Notes: generated from the letters alone by a model not told the origin. Counted from the stretch's first letter, positions 1 through 8,529 are shown. The stretch is DNA of 28,650 nucleotides from Bacteroidales bacterium UBA1216 (GCA_002309255.1 DBXI01000072.1:1-28650), one strand, 5' to 3'. Made by a program: numbers and translations.

Positions 1-121
1 TAACTTGTTTTGGTTAATTGTTTGTTTTTGTTGTTAATAATCATCACTTTCTCCGCCAATCCCGCACAACTCTCACGCACCCTATAGGGGCGCGCCTGCG
101 CGTTTCCGCGAAAAAAGCAAG

Positions 122-153
122 CAAAGATACAAAAAATAATCGGTTTCTGCAAA
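122..153 (-). promoter_or_regulatory. Bacteroidetes-type promoter reading leftward
   Basis: On the minus strand TTTG (150-153) is followed after exactly 20 nt by TATCTTTG (122-129). This is the -33/-7 pattern of the Bacteroidetes primary sigma factor. It points out of the left end of the window, so a leftward gene is expected just outside. Confidence 0.75.
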
Positions 154-369
154 TCTTCTCATCTTTTTTTCGCACATACACGCGTACAAATTGCATCTTG
201 TCACCCAGACGTTGCAAACGAGCTGAAACAGAATAGGTTTGGGGCAATTCAGGCAGATTATGTGGAAGGATGTGTCAGACGGCATTTTGATCGGATTATT
301 CGGGGCGGTTGATGGCGGTAAATTTCCCGCCAAAGGGGAAAATGTTCTCTTGCTGCTACATAATCGAAC

Positions 370-402
370 AAAAAGTATATATATACTATGTATATATATA
401 GT
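370..402 (+). repeat. TA-rich palindrome, copy 1 of an inverted pair
   Basis: Positions 376-386 and 390-400 form a perfect 11-bp stem around the loop TAT, preceded by AAAAAG. The whole 33 nt is the exact reverse complement of 3764-3796. Downstream similarity (410-430 against the complement of the sequence before 3764) suggests both belong to one larger dispersed element. It could be a protein-binding site, an RNA hairpin or the core of a repeat; the sequence alone does not decide. Confidence 0.8.
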
Positions 403-448
403 GTTGGCATGAAAAAAGCCATTTCTGGCGGATAATAAGGATTTATGC

Positions 449-508
449 TATGGTTATCCTATGGTTATGTTATGGTTATCCTATGGTTTAGTCTCGATGT
501 AGTCTCGA
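449..508 (+). repeat. 11-bp tandem repeats
   Basis: The unit TATGGTTATCC repeats at 449-459, 460-470 (ending GT) and 471-481, with a partial copy from 482. The 11-nt phase continues into a second motif, TAGTCTCGA, at 489-497 and 500-508. A single match to TTATCCTATGGT occurs as its reverse complement at 3723-3734, beside the second palindrome copy. Confidence 0.75.
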
Positions 509-618
509 CACACAATGTGACTAAACCGGTTGGAAGCATTATCCTCAGCAGCCAATGCCTCGACCATTGATCGCCGGCAACCGGCAGGTGACAACTCGCC
601 TAACGCACCATAGAGCAT
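481..618 (-). other. 45-codon open frame, possible fossil or small ORF
   Basis: Reading leftward from ATG at 618, the frame encodes 45 residues and stops at TAG (481-483). The frame is open upstream of that ATG too, back to about 672, with no other ATG. The composition looks protein-like, including SPAGCRRSMVEALAAED and ending CRDYIETKP, but I recognise no family. The last codons and the stop fall in the 11-bp repeats, so the ORF may be part of a dispersed element rather than a gene. The ORF is seen; being functional is doubtful. Confidence 0.25.
485..527. repeat. 9-bp inverted repeat
   Basis: GGTTTAGTC (485-493) pairs with GACTAAACC (519-527) across a 25-nt loop. The left arm overlaps the end of the 11-bp tandem array. 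It may be a terminus of the dispersed element or a hairpin. Confidence 0.5.
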
Positions 619-688
619 GCGGGCAAAAGGCGTATAACGGCAAAACGCGATAATTTTGTTAGATTTATCGCATTTTTATGAATAAATA

Positions 689-720
689 TTTGCAAATGTC
701 AAATATTTTTTGTATCTTTG
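689..720 (+). promoter_or_regulatory. Bacteroidetes promoter for the 760 gene
   Basis: TTTG (689-692), a 20-nt spacer and TATCTTTG (713-720), about 40 nt before the ATG at 760. The -33 box lies inside the palindrome ATATTTGCAAAT, a context shared with the promoters at 3670 and 15113. Confidence 0.85.
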
Positions 721-759
721 TGGTCGGAAACCAACTCAGTATAATCTAAATCATCCACA

Positions 760-1710
760 ATGAAACGGACTGCCATCATTCTTCTGGCTGTTGTAGTCGG
801 ATTATCCATTCAAGCGGCGGAGGGTGCACGTTGCGGTACGTTTTCCGTCAGCCGCAGCAGTCAGGTCGTATTCGCACAAGGCAACCTGCAGTACAACGCG
901 GCACAAGACACGTGGCGGTTTGCCGGACAACAATATGAATACATCGGCCAAGGCAATGAGAACATTGCAGCCGGCTACGATGGCTGGATAGACCTCTTCG
1001 GTTGGGGGACAGGCAACAACCCTACCCTGGCGACCCTCAGTGATGCCGACTACAAGACGTTCAGCGACTGGGGAGCAAATGCCGTCAGCAACGGCGGCAA
1101 CACAGCAGGACTGTGGCGCACGCTGAGCAAAGACGAGTGGGTGTATCTGCTCCAGACCCGCGCCAAAGCATCCTCGCTGTTCGGCATGGGCAGCATAGAC
1201 GGCGTGAACGGGATAATCCTGCTGCCAGACAACTGGCAGGCGCCGGAATGCATCAGTTTCGCCCCAAGCACGACAAAAGGATTGCAGGACTTGGGGATAC
1301 ATTTTGACAACGAGGGCAAGGACAACTTCTCGCACAACACATATACCATGGAGCAATGGGCGCTGATGGAGTCAGCCGGAGCGGTGTTCCTCCCGGCAGC
1401 CGGCGGACGCTTCGGCGAAGCCACCACATATCTGGTGGGTGAAAACGGCCACTACTGGACTTCCACTGCGTACGACTCGTACTTCTCGCACCTGATGTAC
1501 TTCGATTCGGAGTTTCTCTTTCCGCAGGCATGGAGCGGGTGTTACCGCGGTTTCAGCGTCCGCCTGGTGACAACGGCAACAGACACGGGACTTGAAGACA
1601 CGACAGATAGCAACGACCGGATGAACAGCCAAAAGACCCTACGTGACGGTCAGCTGCTCATCCTCCGTGACGGCAAGACATACAATATAACCGGACAGGA
1701 AGTGAAGTAA
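760..1710 (+). CDS. Secreted protein of unknown function
   Basis: The 316-residue product starts with a signal peptide (hydrophobic about residues 4-18, cleavage near AAEGA) and is probably exported. The body opens with FSVSRSSQVVFAQGNLQY and contains IDLFGWGTGN and, near its end, GFSVRLV. I associate this layout with a family of secreted or surface proteins that occurs repeatedly in Bacteroidales; its function is unknown. After about residue 275 there is a polar linker and a short tail, GKTYNITGQEVK, resembling abbreviated C-terminal tails of exported Bacteroidetes proteins. Whether that tail is a type IX sorting signal is inference. The gene has its own promoter and is followed after 90 nt by a second exported protein with a comparable tail, so the two are probably co-transcribed. 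No catalytic motif is visible. Confidence 0.85.
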   Translation: MKRTAIILLAVVVGLSIQAAEGARCGTFSVSRSSQVVFAQGNLQYNAAQDTWRFAGQQYEYIGQGNENIAAGYDGWIDLFGWGTGNNPTLATLSDADYKTFSDWGANAVSNGGNTAGLWRTLSKDEWVYLLQTRAKASSLFGMGSIDGVNGIILLPDNWQAPECISFAPSTTKGLQDLGIHFDNEGKDNFSHNTYTMEQWALMESAGAVFLPAAGGRFGEATTYLVGENGHYWTSTAYDSYFSHLMYFDSEFLFPQAWSGCYRGFSVRLVTTATDTGLEDTTDSNDRMNSQKTLRDGQLLILRDGKTYNITGQEVK

Positions 1711-1800
1711 AAGGTACATACGTGTTCGCAATAAAGCGAGCAAAAGGAACAATGTGAGCGGGCGATGACATTGCCCTGTAACAGAAAAAAGAAAAGCACT

Positions 1801-3564
1801 ATGAAGAAGATTTTACTTATTTGGGTGACACTCACGTGCTGTTGGCAGCTGTTGGCCGGAGACTGGTCGTTTAGCGGCGGCTGTATGTACTTCGACAATA
1901 GCCAGACGCAGTGGAACGACGGCGCGCTGATGCTGATCATCGGCAAGTCGAGTTACTCATCCGTATATGTGATGAGTGAAGACCCCACTACAGCCGGTCG
2001 CTGGATGTGCGATCTACCCTCGTCCGGTTGGTCGGATGCCGAGTATATGGCAGTCATCTCCGGGAGCAAGGCCTGGAATAGTGGTAACTGGGGCGCGTCT
2101 AACCTAAAGAACGCCGCACACTACAGCAAGGAATACACAGCAGGTCTGGGCTCCACTGCGGGACAAGGATTCCTGTTTACACCGCAGACAACGGAGAACG
2201 GCTGCACGATCAAGCTCAGTTACTTGGGCACAGGCTACGAAGGAATCACGTTCGCCGACACGGAGAAGAACAACTGCTACAAGTTAGACGCAGAAAGCGG
2301 GCGTATCACGTTCATCTTCTCCACCTCTGCCAAGCGGTTCAATATATCAAAATCCGACATTAGCAAGGTATATGTATACGGTTCGATTACCGCTTGGAAC
2401 AACGCAGATGAGGACTACCGTCTGACGGGTTACTCGTCCGACGGCTGCTTCTTCCGCACCCTGCCGCTGAGTGCCATCGAGCGTCCGGGTAACTCCGGAC
2501 AGCCGGAGTTCCTGTTCCATGTGTACAAGAAGGACGGCACGGATTATACTGTCCGCTCTCATTCGTCGTGGGAAGGCGGCATCGACAAGCGCCTTGTATT
2601 CATCAACAGCGGCGAGAACATGGTGGTTGCTCTGCCGGGCGACGATCTGGACGAGATCTACGCTCGGTGTCAGGTAGCGCAGCAGGTCAAACCGCTCGCC
2701 GAGTGGGATATGACTGACAGTTTGCAGCAGTCGCAGATAGCCAATTTCCGCCGCGTGCCGGGCACGAAGCACCTCTACCGCTCGTACCACCCATACGATC
2801 CGTCGCGCGAGCAGTACGACACAGAGGAGCGCCGCTTGTACTATGTGGCATACTGGGCAGAGCACTTCGGCATCAAGAACGACATCGCTCTGAGCGGCGA
2901 CTGCACCTCGCATGAGGGCAAGACTTACACCTGCGGCGGAAAGGATTACACGATAACTATTCCGACTTATTATCAGTCGATCATCGCCAACGACAATGTG
3001 CTGTACGTAGGCACAGAGAACGGCAAGACGCCGGACTTCAACACCGCTATCTACGGTTCGGATAGCGAACGCTTCGGGCAATGGATGCAGGAAGTGGTGG
3101 CGTTCATCCTGGATGAGTCGCGCACCGGCACGTTCCAGATTCACTGCGCACTGGGTTCGGACCGCACAGGTGCGTTCTGTGCCACGATAGCCGCGCTGTG
3201 TGACGCCACCTGGGAGCAGATCAGCACGGACTATGCACGTACTACCGAACTACGCGTGCAGGAGTACCGCCATCCGAACACTATCCGCTACTGCCTGCGA
3301 CACATGTGCGGCGTGGATCCCGCTACCGATGAAAGCTTCAACGAGGCTGTTAAACAGCACTTCATCCAGGGCGGTTGGCTAACTACCGAGCAGATTGCCG
3401 CACTCAAGCAGAAACTAAACAAAGAAGAGTCGGCCATCGTGACGTCGGCCATCGATGCAAATATCGACACCAACATTGCGTGCAAGTTCGTCCAAAACGG
3501 GACGCTGTACATCCGCACCACGGATAGCCGCATGGTCAACGCACAAGGCATGCAACTAAAGTAG
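1801..3564 (+). CDS. Secreted protein with tyrosine-phosphatase P-loop
   Basis: The 587-residue product has a signal peptide (MKKILLIW through LLAG). The first ~280 residues look like two beta-rich segments of unknown role. The C-terminal ~280 residues resemble secreted tyrosine/dual-specificity phosphatases: HCALGSDRTG supplies the Cx5R P-loop, with predicted nucleophile C449 and R455. A short tail ending VNAQGMQLK resembles that of the upstream gene. An upstream in-frame ATG (1765) would put a charged stretch before the signal peptide, so I chose 1801. No promoter motif lies in the 90 nt before it, so it probably shares the 689-720 promoter; a strong hairpin terminator follows. The substrate (phosphoprotein, phosphoinositide or inositol phosphate) cannot be told. 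Fold assignment is fairly secure, function is inferred. Confidence 0.8.
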   Translation: MKKILLIWVTLTCCWQLLAGDWSFSGGCMYFDNSQTQWNDGALMLIIGKSSYSSVYVMSEDPTTAGRWMCDLPSSGWSDAEYMAVISGSKAWNSGNWGASNLKNAAHYSKEYTAGLGSTAGQGFLFTPQTTENGCTIKLSYLGTGYEGITFADTEKNNCYKLDAESGRITFIFSTSAKRFNISKSDISKVYVYGSITAWNNADEDYRLTGYSSDGCFFRTLPLSAIERPGNSGQPEFLFHVYKKDGTDYTVRSHSSWEGGIDKRLVFINSGENMVVALPGDDLDEIYARCQVAQQVKPLAEWDMTDSLQQSQIANFRRVPGTKHLYRSYHPYDPSREQYDTEERRLYYVAYWAEHFGIKNDIALSGDCTSHEGKTYTCGGKDYTITIPTYYQSIIANDNVLYVGTENGKTPDFNTAIYGSDSERFGQWMQEVVAFILDESRTGTFQIHCALGSDRTGAFCATIAALCDATWEQISTDYARTTELRVQEYRHPNTIRYCLRHMCGVDPATDESFNEAVKQHFIQGGWLTTEQIAALKQKLNKEESAIVTSAIDANIDTNIACKFVQNGTLYIRTTDSRMVNAQGMQLK

Positions 3565-3603
3565 TGCTTGTGTGCGGCGTTTCAACGTCAGATCTCATTA
3601 ATT

Positions 3604-3645
3604 AGAAAAGCACCACGCAATCAAAACATGGTGCTTTTCTTGATT
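3604..3645 (+). terminator. Rho-independent-type terminator
   Basis: AGAAAAGCACCA (3604-3615) pairs perfectly with TGGTGCTTTTCT (3629-3640) around a 13-nt loop, followed by T-rich sequence. It lies about 40 nt after the phosphatase-like gene and insulates it from the promoter at 3670. Confidence 0.75.
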
Positions 3646-3669
3646 TTCTTACATTTTATTGCATAAATA

Positions 3670-3701
3670 TTTGCAAATATCATTTTTTTTTCGTATCTTT
3701 G
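3670..3701 (+). promoter_or_regulatory. Distal promoter upstream of the M16 gene
   Basis: TTTG (3670-3673), a 20-nt spacer and TATCTTTG (3694-3701). The -33 region, ATATTTGCAAATATCA, nearly matches that of the promoter at 689. The next credible start codon is 240 nt away, so either the leader is long or a small RNA is made. Confidence 0.75.
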
Positions 3702-3722
3702 CACGCCTAATAGGAATCATAT

Positions 3723-3734
3723 ACCATAGGATAA
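3723..3734 (+). repeat. Single copy of the 11-bp repeat, inverted
   Basis: ACCATAGGATAA is the reverse complement of TTATCCTATGGT, which occurs at 454-465 and 476-487. It sits 29 nt from the palindrome copy here, in the same relative order as in the first region when read on the opposite strand. Confidence 0.5.
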
Positions 3735-3763
3735 AACGCCTAAAGTAGCAATTTTCACCTTAT

Positions 3764-3796
3764 ACTATATATATACATAGTATATATATACTTTTT
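3764..3796 (-). repeat. TA-rich palindrome, copy 2 (inverted)
   Basis: Exact 33-nt reverse complement of 370-402, with an 11-bp stem (3766-3776 with 3780-3790) and a 3-nt loop. The bases just outside differ, so the exact match ends here. It lies in the leader that the distal M16 promoter would transcribe. Confidence 0.8.
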
Positions 3797-3891
3797 AATC
3801 TTCTGCTCCTCTAATAATGAGTCCTCAAAAACAGGCAAATATAAGGATTCTGCATAAATTTCATTGTTTTTTACATAAAAGTAACGAAAAA

Positions 3892-3923
3892 TTTGCATAT
3901 TTAAATTGTTTTTTGTATCTTTG
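3892..3923 (+). promoter_or_regulatory. Proximal promoter of the M16 gene
   Basis: TTTG (3892-3895), a 20-nt spacer and TATCTTTG (3916-3923), only 17 nt before the ATG at 3941. Its -33 context (ATTTGCATATTT) differs from the palindromic form of the distal promoter. Confidence 0.85.
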
Positions 3924-3940
3924 CAGAAATTTTTCATAAC

Positions 3941-6844
3941 ATGAAACGGTTTTACACATTCATCATTGCTATCGCATGCGCAGGCTTGACGATTCAAGCC
4001 AAAGAGTACAAGTACAAGACAGTGGATGGCGACCCTATGCAGGCGCGTATCTACACGCTGGACAACGGGCTGACGGTTTATCTGACTGAAAACCACGCCG
4101 AACCGGTCATCCAGACGATGATCGCAGTACGCGCCGGAAGTCAGAACGACCCGCTGGAATCGACCGGTCTGGCTCACTATCAGGAGCACATCATGTTCAA
4201 GGGCACGAAGTCGTACGGCACAACCGACTACGAGAAAGAGCTGCCCAACCTGCGCGCCATCGACTCGCTGTACGAGGTGTATGGGCAGACCACCGATCCC
4301 GCACAGCGCAAAGCTATCTATCATCAGATCGACTCGTTCTCCTATGAGAACTCTAAGATTGCCGTAGCCAATGAGTTCGACAAGCTGATGTCCGCCATCG
4401 GCGCCACAAATGTCAACGCATACACCAGCACCGACCGCACGTGCTACCACGAGGTGATCCCCGCCACCGAACTCACACGCTGGGCGATGATCGAGTCCGA
4501 CAGGTTCCAAAACCTTGTCATCCGCGGGTTCCACACCGAGTTGGAGACCGTATATGAGGAGTTTAACATGTACTCCACAGAGGATTACGACAAGGTGAGT
4601 CTGGCTATCGATCAGGCGCTCTTCCCCAACATCCCTTACCGCCAGCACACCGTGCTCGGCACGCAGGAAGACCTGAAGAACCCCAGTCTGATCAATATCC
4701 GCAAGTTCTACGACACCTACTACCGTCCGAACAACGTGGCGATCTGCCTATCCGGCGACTTTGAGTCGGATCGAGCCATCGAGGTGATCGATGCATGGTT
4801 CGGCAACTGGAAACCGCAAGATGTTCCGGCACCGAAAACCTACGATCAGCCCGACCTGAAAGCCCACAAGGATACACTCATCTACGGCAAGGAAGCACCG
4901 GAGATCCATCTGGTGTGGAAACTGCCGAATATCAAGCATGAGGATATGGATGCACTGGAGGTGATGGATTATGTGCTGCTGAACGGCAAGTGCGGATTGA
5001 TGGATGTTGATCTGAATCAAAAGCAGATGGTTCTGGGTGCCGGCGCATGGTTGGACGAGGGCAACGACTACTCGAACTACCACATATACGGCTCGCCGAA
5101 GAACAAGCAGTCGCTCGAAGAGGTGCGCGAACTGCTGATAGGAGAAGTGGAGAAACTCAGGAAAGGAGAGTTTGACGAGAACATGCTGGCCGCCATCATA
5201 CGCAACCAAAAACGCTCGGAGCTTTTAGGACTGCAATACAACGGCGCACGCGTGCAGAAGTTCATAACGGCACACATCTATCAGATCCCCTACGAGGACG
5301 TTGTTAACGACATGCAACGCAAGGAAAAGATCACAAAGGATGACGTAGTGCGCGTCGCCAACAAGTACCTGCAGGACAACTATGTATGCGTACTCAAGGA
5401 GCACAACGAGGACGCCAACCCACCCAAGATCGACAAGCCTGAGATCACCCCAATAGAGATGAACCGCGACGCTTCGTCGGCGTTCTACAAGCAGCTGAAC
5501 ACCATCTACGCCGAGCGCAGCACGCCGCAGTTCTTGGATTTTGACAAGGATCTGAGCCGCCGAACCTTGCCTAACGGCGTACAACTGCTGTACTGCCAGA
5601 ACAAAGAGAACGAACTGAGTGAACTGTCATTCGTGGTGAAGAAAGGTTCGGATCAGGAGCCTGAACTCGATTTAGCAAGCGATCTGCTCGGCTACCTTGG
5701 CACAAGCACGCTTTCCACGGAAGAATACAAGACCGAACTCTACAAACAGGCTGCCGAAGCATGGGTAGGATCGGGATTGAATGACACTTATTTCTATCTG
5801 TACGGACTGAAAGAGTCGCTGCCTACCGCCATGGCGCTGATGGAGGATCATGTGCTGACCGCCCAACCCGACGATGCCATCCTCAAAGAGCTGATCAAAG
5901 ATAACATCAAGGCTCACGACGATGCCAAGAAAGAGCAGGGCTCGTGCTTCAGCGCGCTGAGCCGTTATGCACGCTTTGGCGCGGATGTGAACAAACTGCG
6001 CACCATGACCCCCAAGCAGATGAACCAGCTCAGGTCGGCCGATCTGTTAGCCCATTTGCGCGCACTCGTGCCCGCCATAGAGCGCGTGGAGTACTATGGT
6101 CCGTTGGCGGAAGACGAGGTGATTGAGCTCCTGTCCTCCTCCAAACTGCTCGCACAAGCCGATGCCAGCCAGCGCAAGCACTACGATCGCATCCAGCTGC
6201 AACAAGTCAAGCAACCCGAGGTGCTCATTGCTCCATATAAAGCCAACAACGTGTACGTAGGCGCCTACGCCAACTGGGGCGAGGTATATGACATCAAGGA
6301 CAGAGCCATCGTCTATCTGTTCAACGAGTACTTCGACGGATCGATGGGAGGCATCGTCTTCCAGGAGATGCGCGAATCGAAAGCACTCTGCTACGGATCA
6401 TGGGCGAACTACTACCTGGCTAACTACAAGGGCGAGTGTAACTACATCTTCAAGGGCGTATTGTCGCAGAATGACAAACTCCGTGAGTGCATCGAGACCC
6501 TGAACGCCATCTGCAACGATATGCCTCTATCGCAAACAGCCTTCGATAACGCAAAGGAGTCCGCCATCAAACAGATCGAGCAACGCCGCTTCGTGCGCAA
6601 TGCACCGATCTCATCCTACCTGTCCTTCACCGACAACGGATGGGATCATGATATCTTCGAAGAGGTTTATCCGGAGATCAAGAAACTCACTTTGGATGAT
6701 GTGGTAGCCTTCCAGAAAGCGCACGTAGCTAACCGCACATACCGCTACATCATCCTCGGCGACAGCAAAGAGCTGGACATGGACTACCTAAAGACCCTCG
6801 GACAGGTCAAGAAACTCTCACTCAAAGACATCTTTGTATATTAA
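3941..6844 (+). CDS. M16 family zinc metalloprotease (insulinase/pitrilysin type)
   Basis: The 967-residue protein has a signal peptide (to about residue 20, ...TIQA) and should act in the periplasm or outside the cell, cutting peptides. The inverted zinc motif HYQEH (H79, E82, H83) is intact, and the distal glutamate ligand is E206 or E207 in ETVYEEFN. Between them an extra segment (about 100-150) contains IANEFDKLMSA-like sequence, as in many Bacteroidetes M16 proteins. A second, non-catalytic M16-like half covers about 525-960 and lacks the zinc motif, as is normal for single-chain members. The next gene starts 13 nt downstream, so the two exported peptidases probably form an operon. Family and activity are well supported; substrates are unknown. 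Confidence 0.93.
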   Translation: MKRFYTFIIAIACAGLTIQAKEYKYKTVDGDPMQARIYTLDNGLTVYLTENHAEPVIQTMIAVRAGSQNDPLESTGLAHYQEHIMFKGTKSYGTTDYEKELPNLRAIDSLYEVYGQTTDPAQRKAIYHQIDSFSYENSKIAVANEFDKLMSAIGATNVNAYTSTDRTCYHEVIPATELTRWAMIESDRFQNLVIRGFHTELETVYEEFNMYSTEDYDKVSLAIDQALFPNIPYRQHTVLGTQEDLKNPSLINIRKFYDTYYRPNNVAICLSGDFESDRAIEVIDAWFGNWKPQDVPAPKTYDQPDLKAHKDTLIYGKEAPEIHLVWKLPNIKHEDMDALEVMDYVLLNGKCGLMDVDLNQKQMVLGAGAWLDEGNDYSNYHIYGSPKNKQSLEEVRELLIGEVEKLRKGEFDENMLAAIIRNQKRSELLGLQYNGARVQKFITAHIYQIPYEDVVNDMQRKEKITKDDVVRVANKYLQDNYVCVLKEHNEDANPPKIDKPEITPIEMNRDASSAFYKQLNTIYAERSTPQFLDFDKDLSRRTLPNGVQLLYCQNKENELSELSFVVKKGSDQEPELDLASDLLGYLGTSTLSTEEYKTELYKQAAEAWVGSGLNDTYFYLYGLKESLPTAMALMEDHVLTAQPDDAILKELIKDNIKAHDDAKKEQGSCFSALSRYARFGADVNKLRTMTPKQMNQLRSADLLAHLRALVPAIERVEYYGPLAEDEVIELLSSSKLLAQADASQRKHYDRIQLQQVKQPEVLIAPYKANNVYVGAYANWGEVYDIKDRAIVYLFNEYFDGSMGGIVFQEMRESKALCYGSWANYYLANYKGECNYIFKGVLSQNDKLRECIETLNAICNDMPLSQTAFDNAKESAIKQIEQRRFVRNAPISSYLSFTDNGWDHDIFEEVYPEIKKLTLDDVVAFQKAHVANRTYRYIILGDSKELDMDYLKTLGQVKKLSLKDIFVY

Positions 6845-6857
6845 GCAATTGACACAT

Positions 6858-8525
6858 ATGAAACGACTTTATTCACTTGGCGTACTGCTGGCTGCATGGA
6901 CGGCGGCATTCGCTTGCACGAACTTCCTGGTGGGAAAAGACGCATCGGCTGACGGTAGCACGATGATCTCCTACGCAGCCGACTCTTACTCGTTCTACGG
7001 CTATCTGCACTTTGTGCCGGCTGCCGATCACCCCGCCGGTTCGGTACGTGAGATCACCGAATGGGATACGGGCAAGCCTCTGGGCTCTATCCCCGAGGTT
7101 GCACACACCTACACCGTTGTGGGCAACACCAACGAGCATCAGCTGACGATTGGCGAGACGACCTGGGGCGGTCGTGAGCAGCTCTGGGACACCGTGGGCA
7201 TCGATTACGGCAGCCTGATCTACATCGCGCTGGAGCGTTGCTCGACCGCGCGCGAGGCCATAGAGTGCGTAACATCGCTCGTACGCGAGTACGGCTATGC
7301 GAGCGAGGGAGAGTCGTTCTCCTTCGGCGACCCGAACGAGATCTGGATCATGGATATCATCGGCCGCGGCGCGGGCGAGAAAGGAGCAGTTTGGGTAGCC
7401 ACACGCATCCCCGACAACTGCATAGCGGCGCACGCCAATCAGGCACGCACACAAGGGATCCCCGCACCAACCAAAGCCGCAGCCAAGAAAGCAAAAAAGA
7501 CCGGCTACGTAGATATGGGCGATGTGCTCTATTCGGCGGATATCATTCAGTTCGCGCGCAGGAAAGGGCTGTTCGAGGGCAAGGACTCGGAGTTCTCGTT
7601 CCAGAAGGCGTTCAACCCCTACGACTTCTCCGGTCTGCTGGCCTGCGAGGCACGTGTGTGGAGCTTCTACCGCCACTTCAGCGACGATATGGACAAGTAC
7701 CTGCCCTTCGTGACGGGTGAGACTCTCGTAAAAACCGGCGGCAAGGATGCCGGCGAACCGATGCCTCTGTACTTCCAACCCAACCACAAGGTGTCGGCAC
7801 AAGAGGTGAAGGACTGCATGCGCGATCAGTACGAAGGCACGCCGCTGGATATAACCAAAGGCACAGCCGCAGGTGCATGGGGCAGTAAACTCCGTTATGG
7901 TGGGTTGAAGTTCGACCTGGACAGCGTAGCCTATTGGTATCAGCGCCCGACAGCCACGCAGCAGACCGCTTGGTCGTTCGTCAGCCAGATGCGTGGCGAT
8001 AAGCCTGCCGGAGGAATCTTCTGGTTTGGCGTAGATGATGCCGCTACGAACGTGTACGTACCGATGTACAGCAGCATAGAGTCTGTACCGAACTGCATGC
8101 AGCAAGGCAATGGTGATCTGTACACCTACTCGCCTACATCGGCTTGGTGGGCATTCAACCTGGTGGCGAACAAGGCTTACGAGAAGTACGAGCGCATAGC
8201 GCCCGAGATCCGCGAGCGCCAAGCGATGTGGGAGGAGCGCTTCAATACACAGGTGGAGGCACTGGACAACGAGGTGGCACAACTGCCCGCAGCAGATGCA
8301 CGCAAATTGCTGACAGCCTACTCCTGCAAACAAGCGGAAGAGGTTGTGCAGGACTGGAAAGATCTGTATATCTACCTCATAACCAAGTACATCGACGGAC
8401 AGGAACGCAAGTTTGAGAATGGTCAGTTCCTGCGCAACGCCTACGGCCAGCCTACGATGCCTAACCGTCCGCCTTTCCCTGAGACGTTCCTGCGCGCTAT
8501 AGCGCCCGAGACGCTGCATGAGTAA
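6858..8525 (+). CDS. C69 family dipeptidase, secreted
   Basis: The 555-residue product begins with a signal peptide ending ...TAAFA and then C20-TNFLVGKDAS-ADGS. In peptidase family C69 this cysteine becomes the N-terminal nucleophile after processing, so I read C20 as catalytic rather than as a lipid anchor. Further family features are NTNEHQLTIGETTWGGRE and IWIMDIIGRG. The enzyme should release dipeptides or amino acids outside the cytoplasm, downstream of the M16 endopeptidase. The frame is open from 6834, but that would start inside the previous gene and put MYIKQLTH before the signal peptide; ATG 6858, 13 nt after the M16 stop, is better. A long antisense frame across the gene is a shadow. 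An octamer repeat array follows the stop. Confidence 0.92.
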   Translation: MKRLYSLGVLLAAWTAAFACTNFLVGKDASADGSTMISYAADSYSFYGYLHFVPAADHPAGSVREITEWDTGKPLGSIPEVAHTYTVVGNTNEHQLTIGETTWGGREQLWDTVGIDYGSLIYIALERCSTAREAIECVTSLVREYGYASEGESFSFGDPNEIWIMDIIGRGAGEKGAVWVATRIPDNCIAAHANQARTQGIPAPTKAAAKKAKKTGYVDMGDVLYSADIIQFARRKGLFEGKDSEFSFQKAFNPYDFSGLLACEARVWSFYRHFSDDMDKYLPFVTGETLVKTGGKDAGEPMPLYFQPNHKVSAQEVKDCMRDQYEGTPLDITKGTAAGAWGSKLRYGGLKFDLDSVAYWYQRPTATQQTAWSFVSQMRGDKPAGGIFWFGVDDAATNVYVPMYSSIESVPNCMQQGNGDLYTYSPTSAWWAFNLVANKAYEKYERIAPEIRERQAMWEERFNTQVEALDNEVAQLPAADARKLLTAYSCKQAEEVVQDWKDLYIYLITKYIDGQERKFENGQFLRNAYGQPTMPNRPPFPETFLRAIAPETLHE

Positions 8526-8529
8526 CATC

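Larger units (their letters stand above)
1..759. other. Non-coding region with several signals
   Basis: I find no convincing full gene here; the short open frames on both strands lack family features. The region holds a leftward promoter (122-153), a TA-rich palindrome (370-402), 11-bp tandem repeats (449-508), a 45-codon minus-strand open frame (481-618) and the promoter of the first gene (689-720). The stretch 154-369 shows nothing I can assign. The leader of the leftward transcript (about 1-115) has no start codon I would trust, so that gene probably begins beyond the left edge. Confidence 0.7.
3565..3940. other. Intergenic region with terminator and tandem promoters
   Basis: The stretch carries, in order, a terminator (3604-3645), a first promoter (3670-3701), one unit of the 11-bp repeat (3723-3734), the inverted palindrome (3764-3796) and a second promoter (3892-3923). 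A transcript from the first promoter would carry a leader of roughly 230 nt containing the palindrome before the M16 gene. I see no believable gene inside. Confidence 0.7.

Noticed and set aside
3817..3939. 40-codon open frame ending one base before the M16 start
   Set aside because: It runs through the proximal promoter, so its sequence is set by promoter bases; composition is AT-driven and no family is visible. Translation from the distal transcript is possible but unsupported.
6915..6917. Cysteine after the C69 signal peptide as a lipoprotein anchor
   Set aside because: In family C69 the cysteine after the leader is the catalytic N-terminal nucleophile and the following CTNFLVGKDAS block is its conserved context.
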